A DNA stretch of 64,000 nt from Sphagnum compactum (Eukaryota; Bryophyta; Sphagnopsida; Sphagnales). The stretch spans positions 3,720,001 to 3,784,000 of the forward strand of contig OZ234498.1 of assembly GCA_965153455.1 (NCBI GenBank), in the 5' to 3' direction. The translations under genes were made by a program, and so were the position numbers. The notes beneath the pieces were generated by a model. The model did not search any database, had not been told where the DNA came from, and saw only the letters and a program-made list of their open reading frames with translations. This document shows, piece by piece, positions 39,701 through 49,859 of the stretch (positions within the stretch are counted from its first letter, which is position 1; each line of letters begins with the position of its first letter).

Positions 39701-40617
39701 AAATTCTTTGTCATGATTTTCATATTTTTTTTATTAAAAACATTTAAGGTGTGTTGTGAAAATCCTTGGGGGGAGGAGGGGGGGGGGTGTCATTTTTTAA
39801 TATTAAAAACTTGGCGAATAAAAATATAGGGTCCCATATATTGGTTATTGGATAAAATTTATATTCAATTAGTTCTATGATAACATTATGTTTATTCTCA
39901 AAATAAAAATATAACTAATATAAGGTAAATATTAACAATAAGTATTAAGATTTTTATAAAAAGACACCATATAAGAGACTTATAATAAGAATTAATTATT
40001 AATAGGTTCAATTAGTAAGATGGAAAGAGTGTAATTTATACCAAAGATTTAGAATAAAAGAGGTGGCACTAATATGGTGATATCTACTTAATCAAAACAC
40101 AAAGTTGATGAAGGCCTCTATGTAACAACTTGATGGTCCACTCACTTGAGTTGCAATACACACCTTGTTTGCTTTGATTTTGGAATTCAAAAACATCATT
40201 TTCTCCTTTGTATTTATTTTTCCATTTGAAAGCAATTTATGTAATGATTTTGTGGGTGCCAAAAATAGACTTCATCATTTGAAATGTTAGCTCGTACTGA
40301 ATTATTTGTCATTATGGGTAAAAACAGGGTAATAGGAGCCACCTTGGAGTAACTGGCCCCTTTTCAACATATTTACAAGATTCATAAACTGAAATAATGT
40401 TGAAATTGTGTGTTGTATTTGTATGCCCACCTTTTTAATATCTCAATCTAACATCAATATAAACTTAAAAGTAATTCAATAAATATATAATATCTTATGG
40501 CACATTTAAAAGCATGTAATTATTGTTTTTCATGTTTTAAAAAAAATGAAATAATGTAAAAAACATTGTCACAATATGACTCAATAAATACCAACAACTT
40601 CTATTACCTTGTTTTTA
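36712..40617. other. AT-rich intergenic DNA
   Basis: No recognisable gene. A G-rich run (GGGGGGAGGAGGGGGGGGGG) lies at 39,768-39,787. Confidence 0.55.
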
Positions 40618-40870
40618 CACTAGAAGAAAAACCTTTATTTACAACTGGTGTCTACGACTGTTTTTTAGGCCAAAGAGACATTTTACAACTAATTATCTAA
40701 TAGTCGCCTAAGACAAGTCGCAGATGACAAATAGTCGCATGAAACATTACATCAGGATGACGTCATCAAATGGTAGATGAAGCCTACATTTAGTATATAC
40801 TGTTTCATCCGATGGGGCCAGTATATACATAATGTATACAAGGCATCATTTTGCGACTATAAATTGCAAC
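40618..40870. promoter_or_regulatory. Left subterminal region of the CACTA element
   Basis: Contains AGTCGC at about 40,712, 40,728 and 40,734 and the reverse form GCGACT at about 40,853. CACTA transposases bind such clustered subterminal repeats. A palindromic TGACGTCA (bZIP-type core) lies at about 40,758. The assignment as protein-binding sites is inference. Confidence 0.5.
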
Positions 40871-41982
40871 TATTTTGGTGGATCCAAACTCCAACCATGT
40901 GAAGACACATGTTAACTATTGAAATACTTCAATTATATTTCCTTAAATCCTTCTAGATTTATCTAGGTCATTGGATTCAACACATTGGGATTGTCACATG
41001 TGGTAAGACAATGTAAGCTCAAATTTTTCCTTATCTTGTGGGTAAGGAATGGCCATGTTTTTTTTCCGATTAACTAATGGGTTGTTACCACATGGCATGG
41101 TTTCTAATATTTGGGAAACCAGATTGTGATATTGGATGATCTAGAATTTTTTTAATCTTATGGCCAAGAAATGGCCACGTCTTTTGTGTTTGGCTAATCG
41201 AAATGTGCCACGTGTCTCATTATGAACATCATGGCATTTGAATATTTATTAAAAAACCCTAGATATATCCCATTCATCAAATGTCAAGAATGAGGATCTT
41301 GACACGTGTCGCATTATTATTTGAATGGAAATTTCAAATTTGCCACATCTTTTAAAGATCGAAGAATAGAAATTTGCCACATGGCGATGTTAAATAATTT
41401 GAAAAATATTTTTATTGAAAAGGAATAATGGACCCTAGTTTAACATTATGAATTGAGGTTAACATTTTAGGGTTTAATTAACAATGTTCTAGGGTTAGGG
41501 TTACCATGGCTCATTAATCACACACAAAATGGACATGGAAAATGGTTTCCATTGAGCTAATAAAAACTCAGTGAGCACACTCACCTTAAGTTTTGCAAAG
41601 ATGGAAAAATGTTTTGTATTGAACATGGGTTCCTACCTTAATGTAATCAACAATACTTAACTTGAATAACTAGATGATCCACATATAAACACAATGATGG
41701 CACCAACAACTTGTTGGAGTTGATGTGGCTGCAATTTGCATGTTTTGAGACACCTTAGGCTCCATAGTTGAATTCTTAGGGTTGAAATGCAGATTCTCCT
41801 TCCTACATGAATAACCTTGCACAAATAAAATATCACCATTTAGGAGCAAACATACATCACCATTCAGATGTATGAGTGCCAACACACATTTCCCCTCCAA
41901 ACAAGTCCATAAACATGAAGACTTACCTTTACATCACAAAGCTTGATATAAAATCATGTTGGAGGCATTGACAACTTCATCA

Positions 41983-42005
41983 CCCTAAACCTAAACCCTA
42001 AACCC
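41983..42005. repeat. Short interstitial plant-type telomere repeat
   Basis: CCCTAAACCTAAACCCTAAACCC. On the minus strand this equals TTTAGGG repeats (telo-box), common in plant promoters. It lies within the CACTA element. Confidence 0.8.
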
Positions 42006-42916
42006 AAAGAAAACCATTGCAATTTCCAAACACACAAATGAAGGAGGTTCAGAGTTTAGACCTGGCTTGAGGAGGGCAAAATAAGAGCAGGGTAGTGATG
42101 AACAAGTAAGTCCAAAAAGGAGCAAGCAGATGTTTGGATATCCAACACCAAGTGCGTCATTGCACTGTTCACATGTGCCATCAACCCTGGCATTAACGGC
42201 CCCATCATGACCTACATTCACAAAGAATTCACCAATGTTTCTGTCGTTCAAGTAAAGTGATACACATATTGTGAGGTTGACACGTGAAACTATGGTCATG
42301 TTACAAATGTAATCTTATCACTCGTGTGCTGTATCATTATGAAAGGACTATGCATCAAAGTCATAAAGACCTAGTCTTGCATACATGTACACAATCTTTG
42401 AGCTGAAGAATACACAAGGTGCTAGTCATTTTATTTTATTTTGTAGGAAAACAAAATTTGTTGAGACCCTTCAAAATGACTCACAAACAATGAGTTCACA
42501 AGCTTCTAATGTAAGACAGCCTGCTCTCTTGGAAGTGTAAAAAGCAACCAGTTGCTAACCAGCCAGGTAACAAAAAACACTCTTTGGCATTGTCCTGTAT
42601 TTTATCAATGTACACAGCTAAACGTGGTTGGACAATATATGCTTCCTGTAAAGCTACAACTAGATCTCTGCTCACTCCACAGCTAAACTATGGTTAAACC
42701 CATCCTCACTAACTATTCACTTGCACGCTGATAACGCAATCATCACTGTTTTGACTGACCACCAGGAGGACAATACCCATGACATGGTTGGAAGTTTCAA
42801 AGAACCAAAATGCCAGTGGTGACACTATTAATATGCTCTTCATGAACTATTTGGTAAAGAGAACAAGCCTGGAAATGAAGCATTGTTGCCTCACAGCTTT
42901 CATGTCATTTGCTCAC

Positions 42917-42946
42917 CTTTAGTAGAATAGTCTGGCCATCAAGAAC
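42917..42946 (-). other. Candidate captured mini-exon
   Basis: The minus strand shows TTGTAG, then 30 nt reading VLDGQTILLK, then GTGAGC. This is a short open stretch with consensus-like acceptor and donor. It lies downstream of the CSN6 piece on the same strand. The parent gene is not recognised, and chance cannot be excluded for so short a stretch. Confidence 0.3.
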
Positions 42947-43320
42947 CTACAAGACAAGGGAAGTAATATCTTCCTAAGTACTGCGAACTTCTCCATACTT
43001 AAAATACACATAAACCTGAACAGAATTGAAAGATGGCTCATAAATAAGACATGGGCAAAATAAGAAAGACTTAAAATTTCACACAAATTTTCATTATGTC
43101 TTCCTTAAGTTAAAATCTACACAAACTAATAGATCATCATCACCTCTCCCAAAATAGATTACAGGTCAAGTTTTCAGTATAGGTGATTTGCATTGCTATC
43201 AACCTAAGAGCAAACTATGATCAGCCCAGGACCACTTCCTTTCTGCAATCAATCAAATTCATTTGTTTATGCCTATAACAAAGACGCAAGTGCCTGAATG
43301 TTAAAAGAGAGACCATTCAC

Positions 43321-44118
43321 CTAGATGAAAGTGGAGCGTCTTCCCTGCCGATTTTGCTTGTCATATGCTGTATTAAATTTATCTACCAGCTCATTCATAG
43401 TACTGCATGAAACAGGCAGCCACGTCTATGTTAAAACACCTTATGTTAAATTCTATGGAAAATTCTCCTTATTTCCACCACATCTTGTAAGGTGGGATCC
43501 TTGCCTTGAATCAAAAGTCTCATTCTTAAATTGTCCAGATGAATAAACAGCATTCTAAAGATATGAATATGGACTGTTTTCACCCCTCAGCTTCAGAATA
43601 TCCGACATGATGAAGCAATTTGGTTGTCAACTGTTAGGCCCGAGCTTAAGATTTTGTGTTGCATACAAAAATTACTAGTGCACCAAAAACCATATACATG
43701 GAGTTACATAACAAGATGACTACCATGGTGGGCTGTTACAGAGCTGCAATTCACTACTCGATCATACCTGGAGCACTTTGTAATGGTGGCCAAGTAAGTC
43801 ATAAGTAAAGTATCATTGTACTCCTGTCAACCAAGAGAAAAATGCTCCTATCAGTCAAACAAGCCTGTTGAGTAGTTAAATGCAGAATATAATTGCAAAA
43901 TAGAGACTTTTAGGACTTCAGCAATCACAACAATGGGTCCAGAAGGATTAGTCATTTTTTCCTCAGGGAATTTACTCAGAGCAACCAATGCTCAACCCAC
44001 CTCAAATGAGTACATACCATGAGAAAATCATCTTGAAATCTTGAAGAATCAATTGCAGGTAGTTTGCGAATTAGGCTGGAAACTTGCCGTAGAAGTGAAT
44101 GGTCATATGGAGCTTCTC
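43321..44118 (-). pseudogene. CSN6: Captured 3' part of COP9 signalosome subunit 6, three intact exons
   Basis: Exon a (44,118-44,018) reads GEAPYDHSLLRQVSSLIRKL and on to RFQDDFLM, with acceptor TTTGTACAG|GA and donor ATG|GTATGT. Exon b (43,823-43,768) reads EYNDTLLMTYLATITKCS, with acceptor TTGACAG|GAG and donor CCAG|GTATG. Exon c (43,402-43,321) reads TMNELVDKFNTAYDKQNRQG and on to RRSTFI, then TAG. Phases match across both introns. This is the C-terminal helical part of CSN6, a non-catalytic MPN subunit of the complex that removes NEDD8 from cullins. The MPN domain and all earlier exons are absent upstream. The surviving exons carry no stop or frameshift, suggesting recent capture. It is not expected to make CSN6. 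Confidence 0.85.
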
Positions 44119-45060
44119 CTGTACAAACAATCTTCATAATCAGTACGAGAGCTCAATTGTCTACTGATGAAAGGTTGGGTTGAGCTTAGAAGTCAATATG
44201 GTACATGAAATCTGAGACAACTGCTGGAAAAATGTGCAACAGAGATGCAACGAATTCTGGAAATCTGTGTAGTACTAATGTACAAATAACAACACCCTCC
44301 CTTTGAAAATCAGCAGTAATGAACATAAGTTGTGAGATTGGAGTTCTAAAGAGTTGCAAATTGTAACCATTGGAACAAAATACACACACAAACAGACACC
44401 CAGGTGACTGCTCCTCAGACACAAGGCCACAGAAATAATGGACATAATCAAAGTGAGCATTCCTTCTGTGCAATGATGCCCACCCCCAGTTGGACAATTG
44501 GAAAACAAGTATGGAGCTGAGAGAACTGTCCAAAATTTATCAATATCAAGGCTTAGTCCAAGTCCCTGAACCCCTCCAGAGCAAACTTCTTGCGTTGGTC
44601 TTAAACAAAGTGTACTGAAAGTGAAGGTAACAAGACCCCAAGGGAAACATGGATTAAAAGCAAAAGTGATAAGTTTGAGCATCAAAAAGAGCTGAATAAC
44701 AATGCCATGCCAGCTTCACAATGGTCACATTTCTTCATCCTTTATTTGCCACCTTTGAAACATAGCTGGTCCAAATATCCATTCTCTCAGCAAACATATC
44801 AGCAAAGACAGTCACCATAAAGAGCAATCCCATCTTTGGAAACAATCAGATAACCAGGTCCTTTACACCTCTTGTCAACACCTTCCTCAACTTACGTGGC
44901 TCTTGTTTCAGTGATCAGTTGTTGTATGAACATTGGAGAGCAATAAATACACCACAGGCCAGAATATGATTCAAACTCTGAGACAAGTTTCTGATGCAAA
45001 TTCTGCTAACTTAACATCGTACCTATGTTATATCATACATATACAGACATTGCTTTACTG

Positions 45061-45128
45061 TGCAAGTAATATGTGATAGATACAAACTCCACTGTTGTGC
45101 AAGTAATGTGTGAAAGATACAAACTCCA
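45061..45128. repeat. 37-bp tandem duplication
   Basis: TGCAAGTAATATGTGATAGA and following sequence at 45,061 repeats at 45,098 with few changes (TGCAAGTAATGTGTGAAAGA), each ending in TACAAACTCCA. Confidence 0.8.
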
Positions 45129-45422
45129 GATTAACAAGAACATGAGTGAAAGGGCAGTGCACTGGCCTTAAGGATGCAAACACATCACTGAGTGACACAA
45201 ACCCTGACGAAACACTTGCCTATTTGGTAGGTCCCACCCACACCCCAACATGATCTGAAAGCATCATGTCTTCCACCCACCCTGTAGATTTTCGACCTTC
45301 CCTGCATCTAATCTTACAGTGGAACAAGTCTACTATACATAAACATTAGCACACATGTTTGCAACAAACCTACATTTCAAAACCACACGTGTTTGCAAAG
45401 GTAAGGAGAGGATGCTATAAGC

Positions 45423-45545
45423 TCACAGTTCAGCAGCCTGACGTTCTAGTGGAGCTAGTCGTGCTTGTAGCTCAGCAATACGTTGAGCTCGTGCTTGTTC
45501 ATAAGGGTTTAACTGCGAGGTCTCATCTCCGCGAAGTCTTTCCAT
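45423..45545 (-). pseudogene. Captured coding fragment with charged helical repeat, parent unknown
   Basis: A 40-codon minus-strand frame starts MERLRGDETSQLNPYEQARA, continues QRIAELQARLAPLERQAAEL and ends TGA. It is open upstream for a few more codons (FPYCTGD). The heptad-like pattern and charge suggest an amphipathic helix or coiled coil. Plant proteins with NPYEQxRxxRI-type helices exist, but I cannot name a parent. It lies inside the CACTA element, so capture is likely. Confidence 0.4.
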
Positions 45546-45570
45546 GTCTCCAGTACAATATGGAAAAATG

Positions 45571-45797
45571 CCAGGAAGTGGCTGGGTTTGCACAAACAAT
45601 AGGTGTTGGCTTGAGCTTTCAGGAATAATGTGTTTTGTAGCTATTGAAGCCGAACTTAAAACAAGAAAAACGCCAGGGAAATGGTTTAGGGTTTAGGGTT
45701 AGGGAAATGGCGAGGTTTACATAAACAGTAGGTGTTGGCCTAGGCTTTCAAGAATAAAGTGTTTTGTGGCTGTTGAAGCCGAACTTAAAAATGTGTC
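45571..45797. repeat. 129-bp direct duplication with a telomere-type run between the copies
   Basis: GGTGTTGGC at 45,602 and 45,731, with flanks TTTGTGGCTGTTGAAGCCGA and TTTGTAGCTATTGAAGCCGA, mark two diverged copies 129 bp apart. GGTTTAGGGTTTAGGGTTAG lies between them at 45,683-45,704. Confidence 0.75.
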
Positions 45798-46839
45798 CCC
45801 AATTGTTCAATGTTAAAAGGTACATTGCATATATGAAATTATAGTATGAAGTGTTCCATCACACGTATTTGAGAACTGAGCACAGATTCACGTGCCACTC
45901 ATGACTTGTTGCATGTTCCTAATTTTGAAATTAGAATTGATGGCTAACGTTGGGTGTTTCACATGTCGTCAAGGATTTCGGATTTTTTAGGGTTATGTTA
46001 GAGTTGCATGCACTTCATGGGGGAGGAAAAGTCTGTTGAGTATCAACTTGTGCACATGACATCCATGATGTTGTTATGAGCTCTAGAAAGGGTTATATTT
46101 TAGCTCACTCTCACAGATGCTTGTTGCAGATTGAATCAGGAGACTAGGTATTCATTAGCTATGCCTTTTGGGTGCTTGCTGAAATTGTGGTCGAAGTTTT
46201 CCTGTTGCTTTAAGAATGTGATACATATTCAATGTTGAAAATTATCTGCACCCTACCTTCCGCACGTATGCCTATCTCATCTCACAAGCTGCAACAACAG
46301 AAACAACAGCTCTCTTCAACTAGGGTCCAGCAGACTTAAAACCACTCAAAATGCTTGACATGGGTTAGCAGAATTCCTTAGTACCAAGTGCAGCAGTGCC
46401 AGCCCTTGATCTATCTTCTCTGCGAGCTTGGGAAAACATTGGCCTTCACAACCCATGGCTTGTTTGAGGACATCTTCATATCTAAGCACCTTGAAAAACA
46501 CACAGTTCAGAGGGATGTGTCAGTTAGAGCTTGGATATGGCATCACCCATTTGAGATGTCCATTCTAATATGTGTAGCTCAGGAGCAAATACTGTTTACA
46601 AACTAGTCTGCTTCTCCTCTCACAGGCATATCATCTCTATGACAAAAAATCTCATCAATCCCATCATCTATCACACTTGATAGACACAGTTTTGTAAACT
46701 AAGAACTGAAAGAAGAAAACATGATCAGAACACAAAGGAAGAATGCCCTGGTGCAGTTAAAAGAAGAGTTTCTGCACAATTTTTTTTTCTCGTTGGCCCC
46801 AATACAAGTGACCTAAAGAACTCTGACTACTTTCCAAGG

Positions 46840-47235
46840 ACCCAATGCTCACCAACACCACAACAAGCTCTCAGCTCAATTGCTGCAGCTGTTGCTGCTG
46901 CTGTCTTCTTCTTCTTCTGCTGTCTCCTTCCCAATGCCACTAGGGTTTTGCCTTTCACCCAATGTTCGTGACATCACCCACCATCACAAAAACCTTTTCG
47001 GTTGTGTCTGGCAGATGACTACATACTCCGTTTTCCGACATTGATGAGATTGTGGGTGTGTACGTCTTTTTGTCTTCTGGATTTAGCTGGAATTCCAAGA
47101 TTCTGTCCTTCAGAAGCGGGAAGTTCTTCCAAGGGTTTAAGGAGGATTTGAAATGGTTTGAAGAAGCATGTTTACAGGATTGATTGAGGTAGCAGTGGGT
47201 TTGAGGAGTTTGAAGGAGACGGAGAAGGAGAAGAG
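46840..47235 (+). promoter_or_regulatory. Probable captured 5' flank and leader of the APE1L-like gene
   Basis: Directly upstream of the captured first exon is a pyrimidine-rich stretch (CTGCTGTCTTCTTCTTCTTC near 46,900) and ACTAGGGTTTTG, a telo-box-like motif. This looks like a plant 5' leader and promoter. If so, the element carries a host promoter with its first exon; the limits are inferred. Confidence 0.35.
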
Positions 47236-47466
47236 ATGAAGAGGTTTTTCAAGGCAGTGGAGCGAGATGGGTCGTTCAAGAAGCAAGCACTGTCACAAGC
47301 TGCTGCTCATGGTGGTGGGTATGCTGCTGATGGCGGAGTAGAGAAACGAGAACCCAGCAAATTCATGGCATCGAATGCTATCAGCTTCTTACTTCGCTTG
47401 AAGAGCGACAGAGATGAGTGCTGTCTCTACTTCACCGTCTTGATCCTGATGTCATTGCTATCAAGA
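47236..47466 (+). pseudogene. APE1L: Captured 5' exon of an APE1L-like AP endonuclease
   Basis: The frame starts MKRFFKAVERDGSFKKQALS and reaches EPSKFMASNAISFLLRLKSD. This matches the start of the plant APE1L-type base-excision-repair endonuclease of the exonuclease III/EEP family, which typically begins MKRFFK and has a WNANSFLLR motif. Here the motif reads SNAISFLLR, so the conserved Trp and the Asn next to it are lost. About 10 codons later the frame slips: LDPDVIAIK, the conserved segment before the catalytic Glu, is readable in another frame at about 47,433-47,465. The fragment is therefore frameshifted and damaged at key positions. The remaining exons do not follow on this strand. Confidence 0.75.
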
Positions 47467-47820
47467 TTTATACCCACTTTGCACATTTAGTTCAAGTAAC
47501 CAACAGCTATTAGATGAAACTTCAACAGTTGAGTTTTATCCCACTGAAGTTTTCTAGCTCCCATTTTTATATGTTTGGGTTTCACTCTAAAAACACTCAG
47601 AAATAATCTAATTTGGAGAGACTTTGCAATGTACTGATGCCTCAGAAGTAATAGTATGAGGATTGGAAGGCAGCTAGGTTTTTAAATTGATATTACAGAA
47701 CTCTGAATGTGCAAGGGTCTTTTTTTGCAGCCAAAATTGCAGGTAAAAGAGATTTTATGTTTTGTCATTATGCATCAAGTGCATTGAATTGCTTGCTTTG
47801 TACACACTCAACTGCCCTAC

Positions 47821-47900
47821 CTGCTTCATGTGTGGCTTTTCCAAGCTCCATTGTAAGAGGGCAATGGTCACTGCCATAGAATCCTACACCAGCCCACTTG
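47821..47900 (-). pseudogene. APE1L: Captured 3' exon of an EEP-family endonuclease, opposite orientation
   Basis: On the minus strand 80 nt read KWAGVGFYGSDHCPLTMELG plus KATHEA and end at a donor-like CAG|GTAGGG. The upstream acceptor is GCAG|CAAG. GSDHCP is the signature around the catalytic Asp-His pair of exonuclease III-type AP endonucleases, placed near the C-terminus in APE1L. It lies about 350 bp from the APE1L first exon but points the other way, so the two pieces cannot form one transcript. Confidence 0.65.
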
Positions 47901-48135
47901 CTGCTTCTGGATGAGAGTGCCCAAGAAAGATGGCAACAGAGACACAACTACAAGACCAAATGATTTCTTGACCTTTGGTTCAGAAAGAAGAGCCTCAGAA
48001 TGTTGCAGCGGTTGGTTTCAACTTTCAACTGGGAAGGCTGGCTGGCTCTAGAGTGAGGACTTGCTGGAATGTCATGGGAACAACCACCACCCACAGTCTC
48101 AACGAGCGAGAGAAATGACCGCATTACATACATAC

Positions 48136-48174
48136 CTTCTCAGAGAAGGCAGGTGGTCCTCCTATATTCCAGCC
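48136..48174 (-). other. Candidate captured mini-exon
   Basis: GTTACAG is followed by 39 nt reading GWNIGGPPAFSEK, then GTATGTATG. The borders are consensus-like and the composition is gene-like. The parent gene is not recognised. It is on the same strand as the SDHCP exon. Confidence 0.3.
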
Positions 48175-48980
48175 CTGTAACTCTGGTAGTAAGCATCTGT
48201 GAATTTCATACTGTCAGAGCATGAACTGAGGCCAACACAAGCTCCTAGCTTTGTATTCGTGTTCCCATTTAACAAGGCAGGGTCAGCAGATGACAAACTT
48301 TGCTTGAAGCCCCCCTAATCAAAGCTGCAGGATCTATACTGTCACATATAGGGAAGGAGATGGAAGGGTCTATCAGAGATTGTAATGTAGTTTGAATGGG
48401 AGGGGAATCCAAAGGTTGGATGCCATTTAGTTCCTTACATCTGATCAACAGTGCCATCAGCTGTTACTGTTTAGTGATTAGATGGATTGGCCATGGATGC
48501 TTTTGATCATCTCAATCTTTCCCACAAGTCCTTATTGTTGTTGGTACTATATCCTGCTAGAACTCTTGAGGTAATTTTGCAACATGATTCTTCAAGCACC
48601 AAATCTTTCCTGTGCTTTTCTGCAATGCTTTAGTGGGTCTTTGTGACTTGATGACAAATGCATTCTCATCTCTGTAAATGCATGGGGCATGGGGGAAGGA
48701 TTTTTGCGGCAACCACATTGCTCCTGCTATAGTTGGAAAGTCACCACCTCTGAAAGGGAGACCTTAGTCATGCTTAGCACATGAAGTGTCTCCCTTCACA
48801 ATCAGTGAGTTTTCTCCTCTTTGTACAAAATCTGCTTCTGTGTTCACGTATCAAAGTTCCCTCATTGCCTGCCCATAGTTTCTTGACTGTGATATTGAGG
48901 TTGTATCATGATGGAAGACAGTGTCTTTGAATTGGGATATCTTCCTCATCCTTTTTAGGTGTTTTGACTGGTGAATGCAG

Positions 48981-49687
48981 ATATAAACTTGGCAACGGAT
49001 TCCATGTGGTGGCTGCACACACTGACAGCCCCTGTCCCAAGTTCACACTAGTCTCTCATTCCTCAAACAGAAGTTTTTTGCATGTTCAAGTGAAGACCTG
49101 TGGATCAGGGATGTGGCATACATGGTTTGATAGAGACCTCAGTGTAGCAGGTCGGGTTTTGCTTCAAAGGAAAGATGGCGAGCTTGTACATGAACTTGTC
49201 AGAGTCAGACAACCTATATTGCGCATCCCCTTTCTTCCAAGTCTATCTGAGAGGTTGAATACTTTCTTTCTCTTCAAATCTTATGTTGTAGGGCATGTTG
49301 TCCATAATCTGCAACAAAGGACATAAAATTCCAGTGGTCCATCTGCTCTGTTTGTCTCTTGACAGCCAGCCATTTTGAATAAGTATGCAGAAGTAAAGTT
49401 TAGGGCAGTGGGAACTCTGTAAGATGATATATTTGGTGAATCTGTGAGAGACTAGAGGTATTGAGAGACTTTTAGACTTCTCCTTAGTAGACTTGGCATT
49501 AGACAAAGGTCAATTGTTCTGAATTGCAAGCCTTCCATAGCTGCAGAATTGTATGCCTCTCTCTGCTTGCATTGATTTCATATTTGTCATGATACTATTT
49601 CCAGTGGTCTAGCAACTGAAGATGGCAAGGCTGAAATGGATGCACAGTTTGCACCTATTTTGGCTATTCGTTTGGGAATGTGCTTAG
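48981..49687 (+). pseudogene. DAP: Captured fragment of M18 aspartyl aminopeptidase, two exons
   Basis: Exon 1 (48,981-49,253) follows an acceptor TGCAG and reads YKLGNGFHVVAAHTDSPCPK, later GMWHTWFDRDLSVAGRV and LVRVRQPILRIPF, ending at an AG|GT donor. HTDSP (first metal-ligand His and neighbouring Asp) and WFDRDLxxAGR are hallmarks of M18 aminopeptidases, which remove N-terminal Asp or Glu. A likely next exon (49,605-49,687, acceptor TTTCCAG) reads GLATEDGKAEMDAQFAPILA; the AFAPILA-like end fits the family's HLVPILA region, but this exon is less certain. Phases agree across the 351-bp intron. The N-terminus and the C-terminal catalytic half, with the remaining metal ligands, are absent, so the piece cannot encode an enzyme. 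Confidence 0.8.
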
Positions 49688-49859
49688 GTTTGGATATACT
49701 GTTTCTAGCATCTGGCAGGCCTGATTTTGTTAAAAGTCTTCATTTTCATCTATACTACTCAGGTTATATTCGAACTAGTTGAAGCGCCTGTGGGCAGGTC
49801 TAATGTGCTACATGGCCTGCTAGAGTTTGCTAAGTTACTTAGAATTGTGTAGAATGTTG

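Noticed and set aside
41991-42299. 102-codon minus-strand frame within the CACTA element
   Set aside because: It has an ATG, but no recognisable domain, and it ends in the telomere-type run. It could be chance or a captured piece, so it was not called.
44186-44685. 115- and 136-codon minus-strand frames
   Set aside because: They overlap in two frames, lie next to the CSN6 tail, and show no similarity to the missing CSN6 exons or to any domain I recognise.
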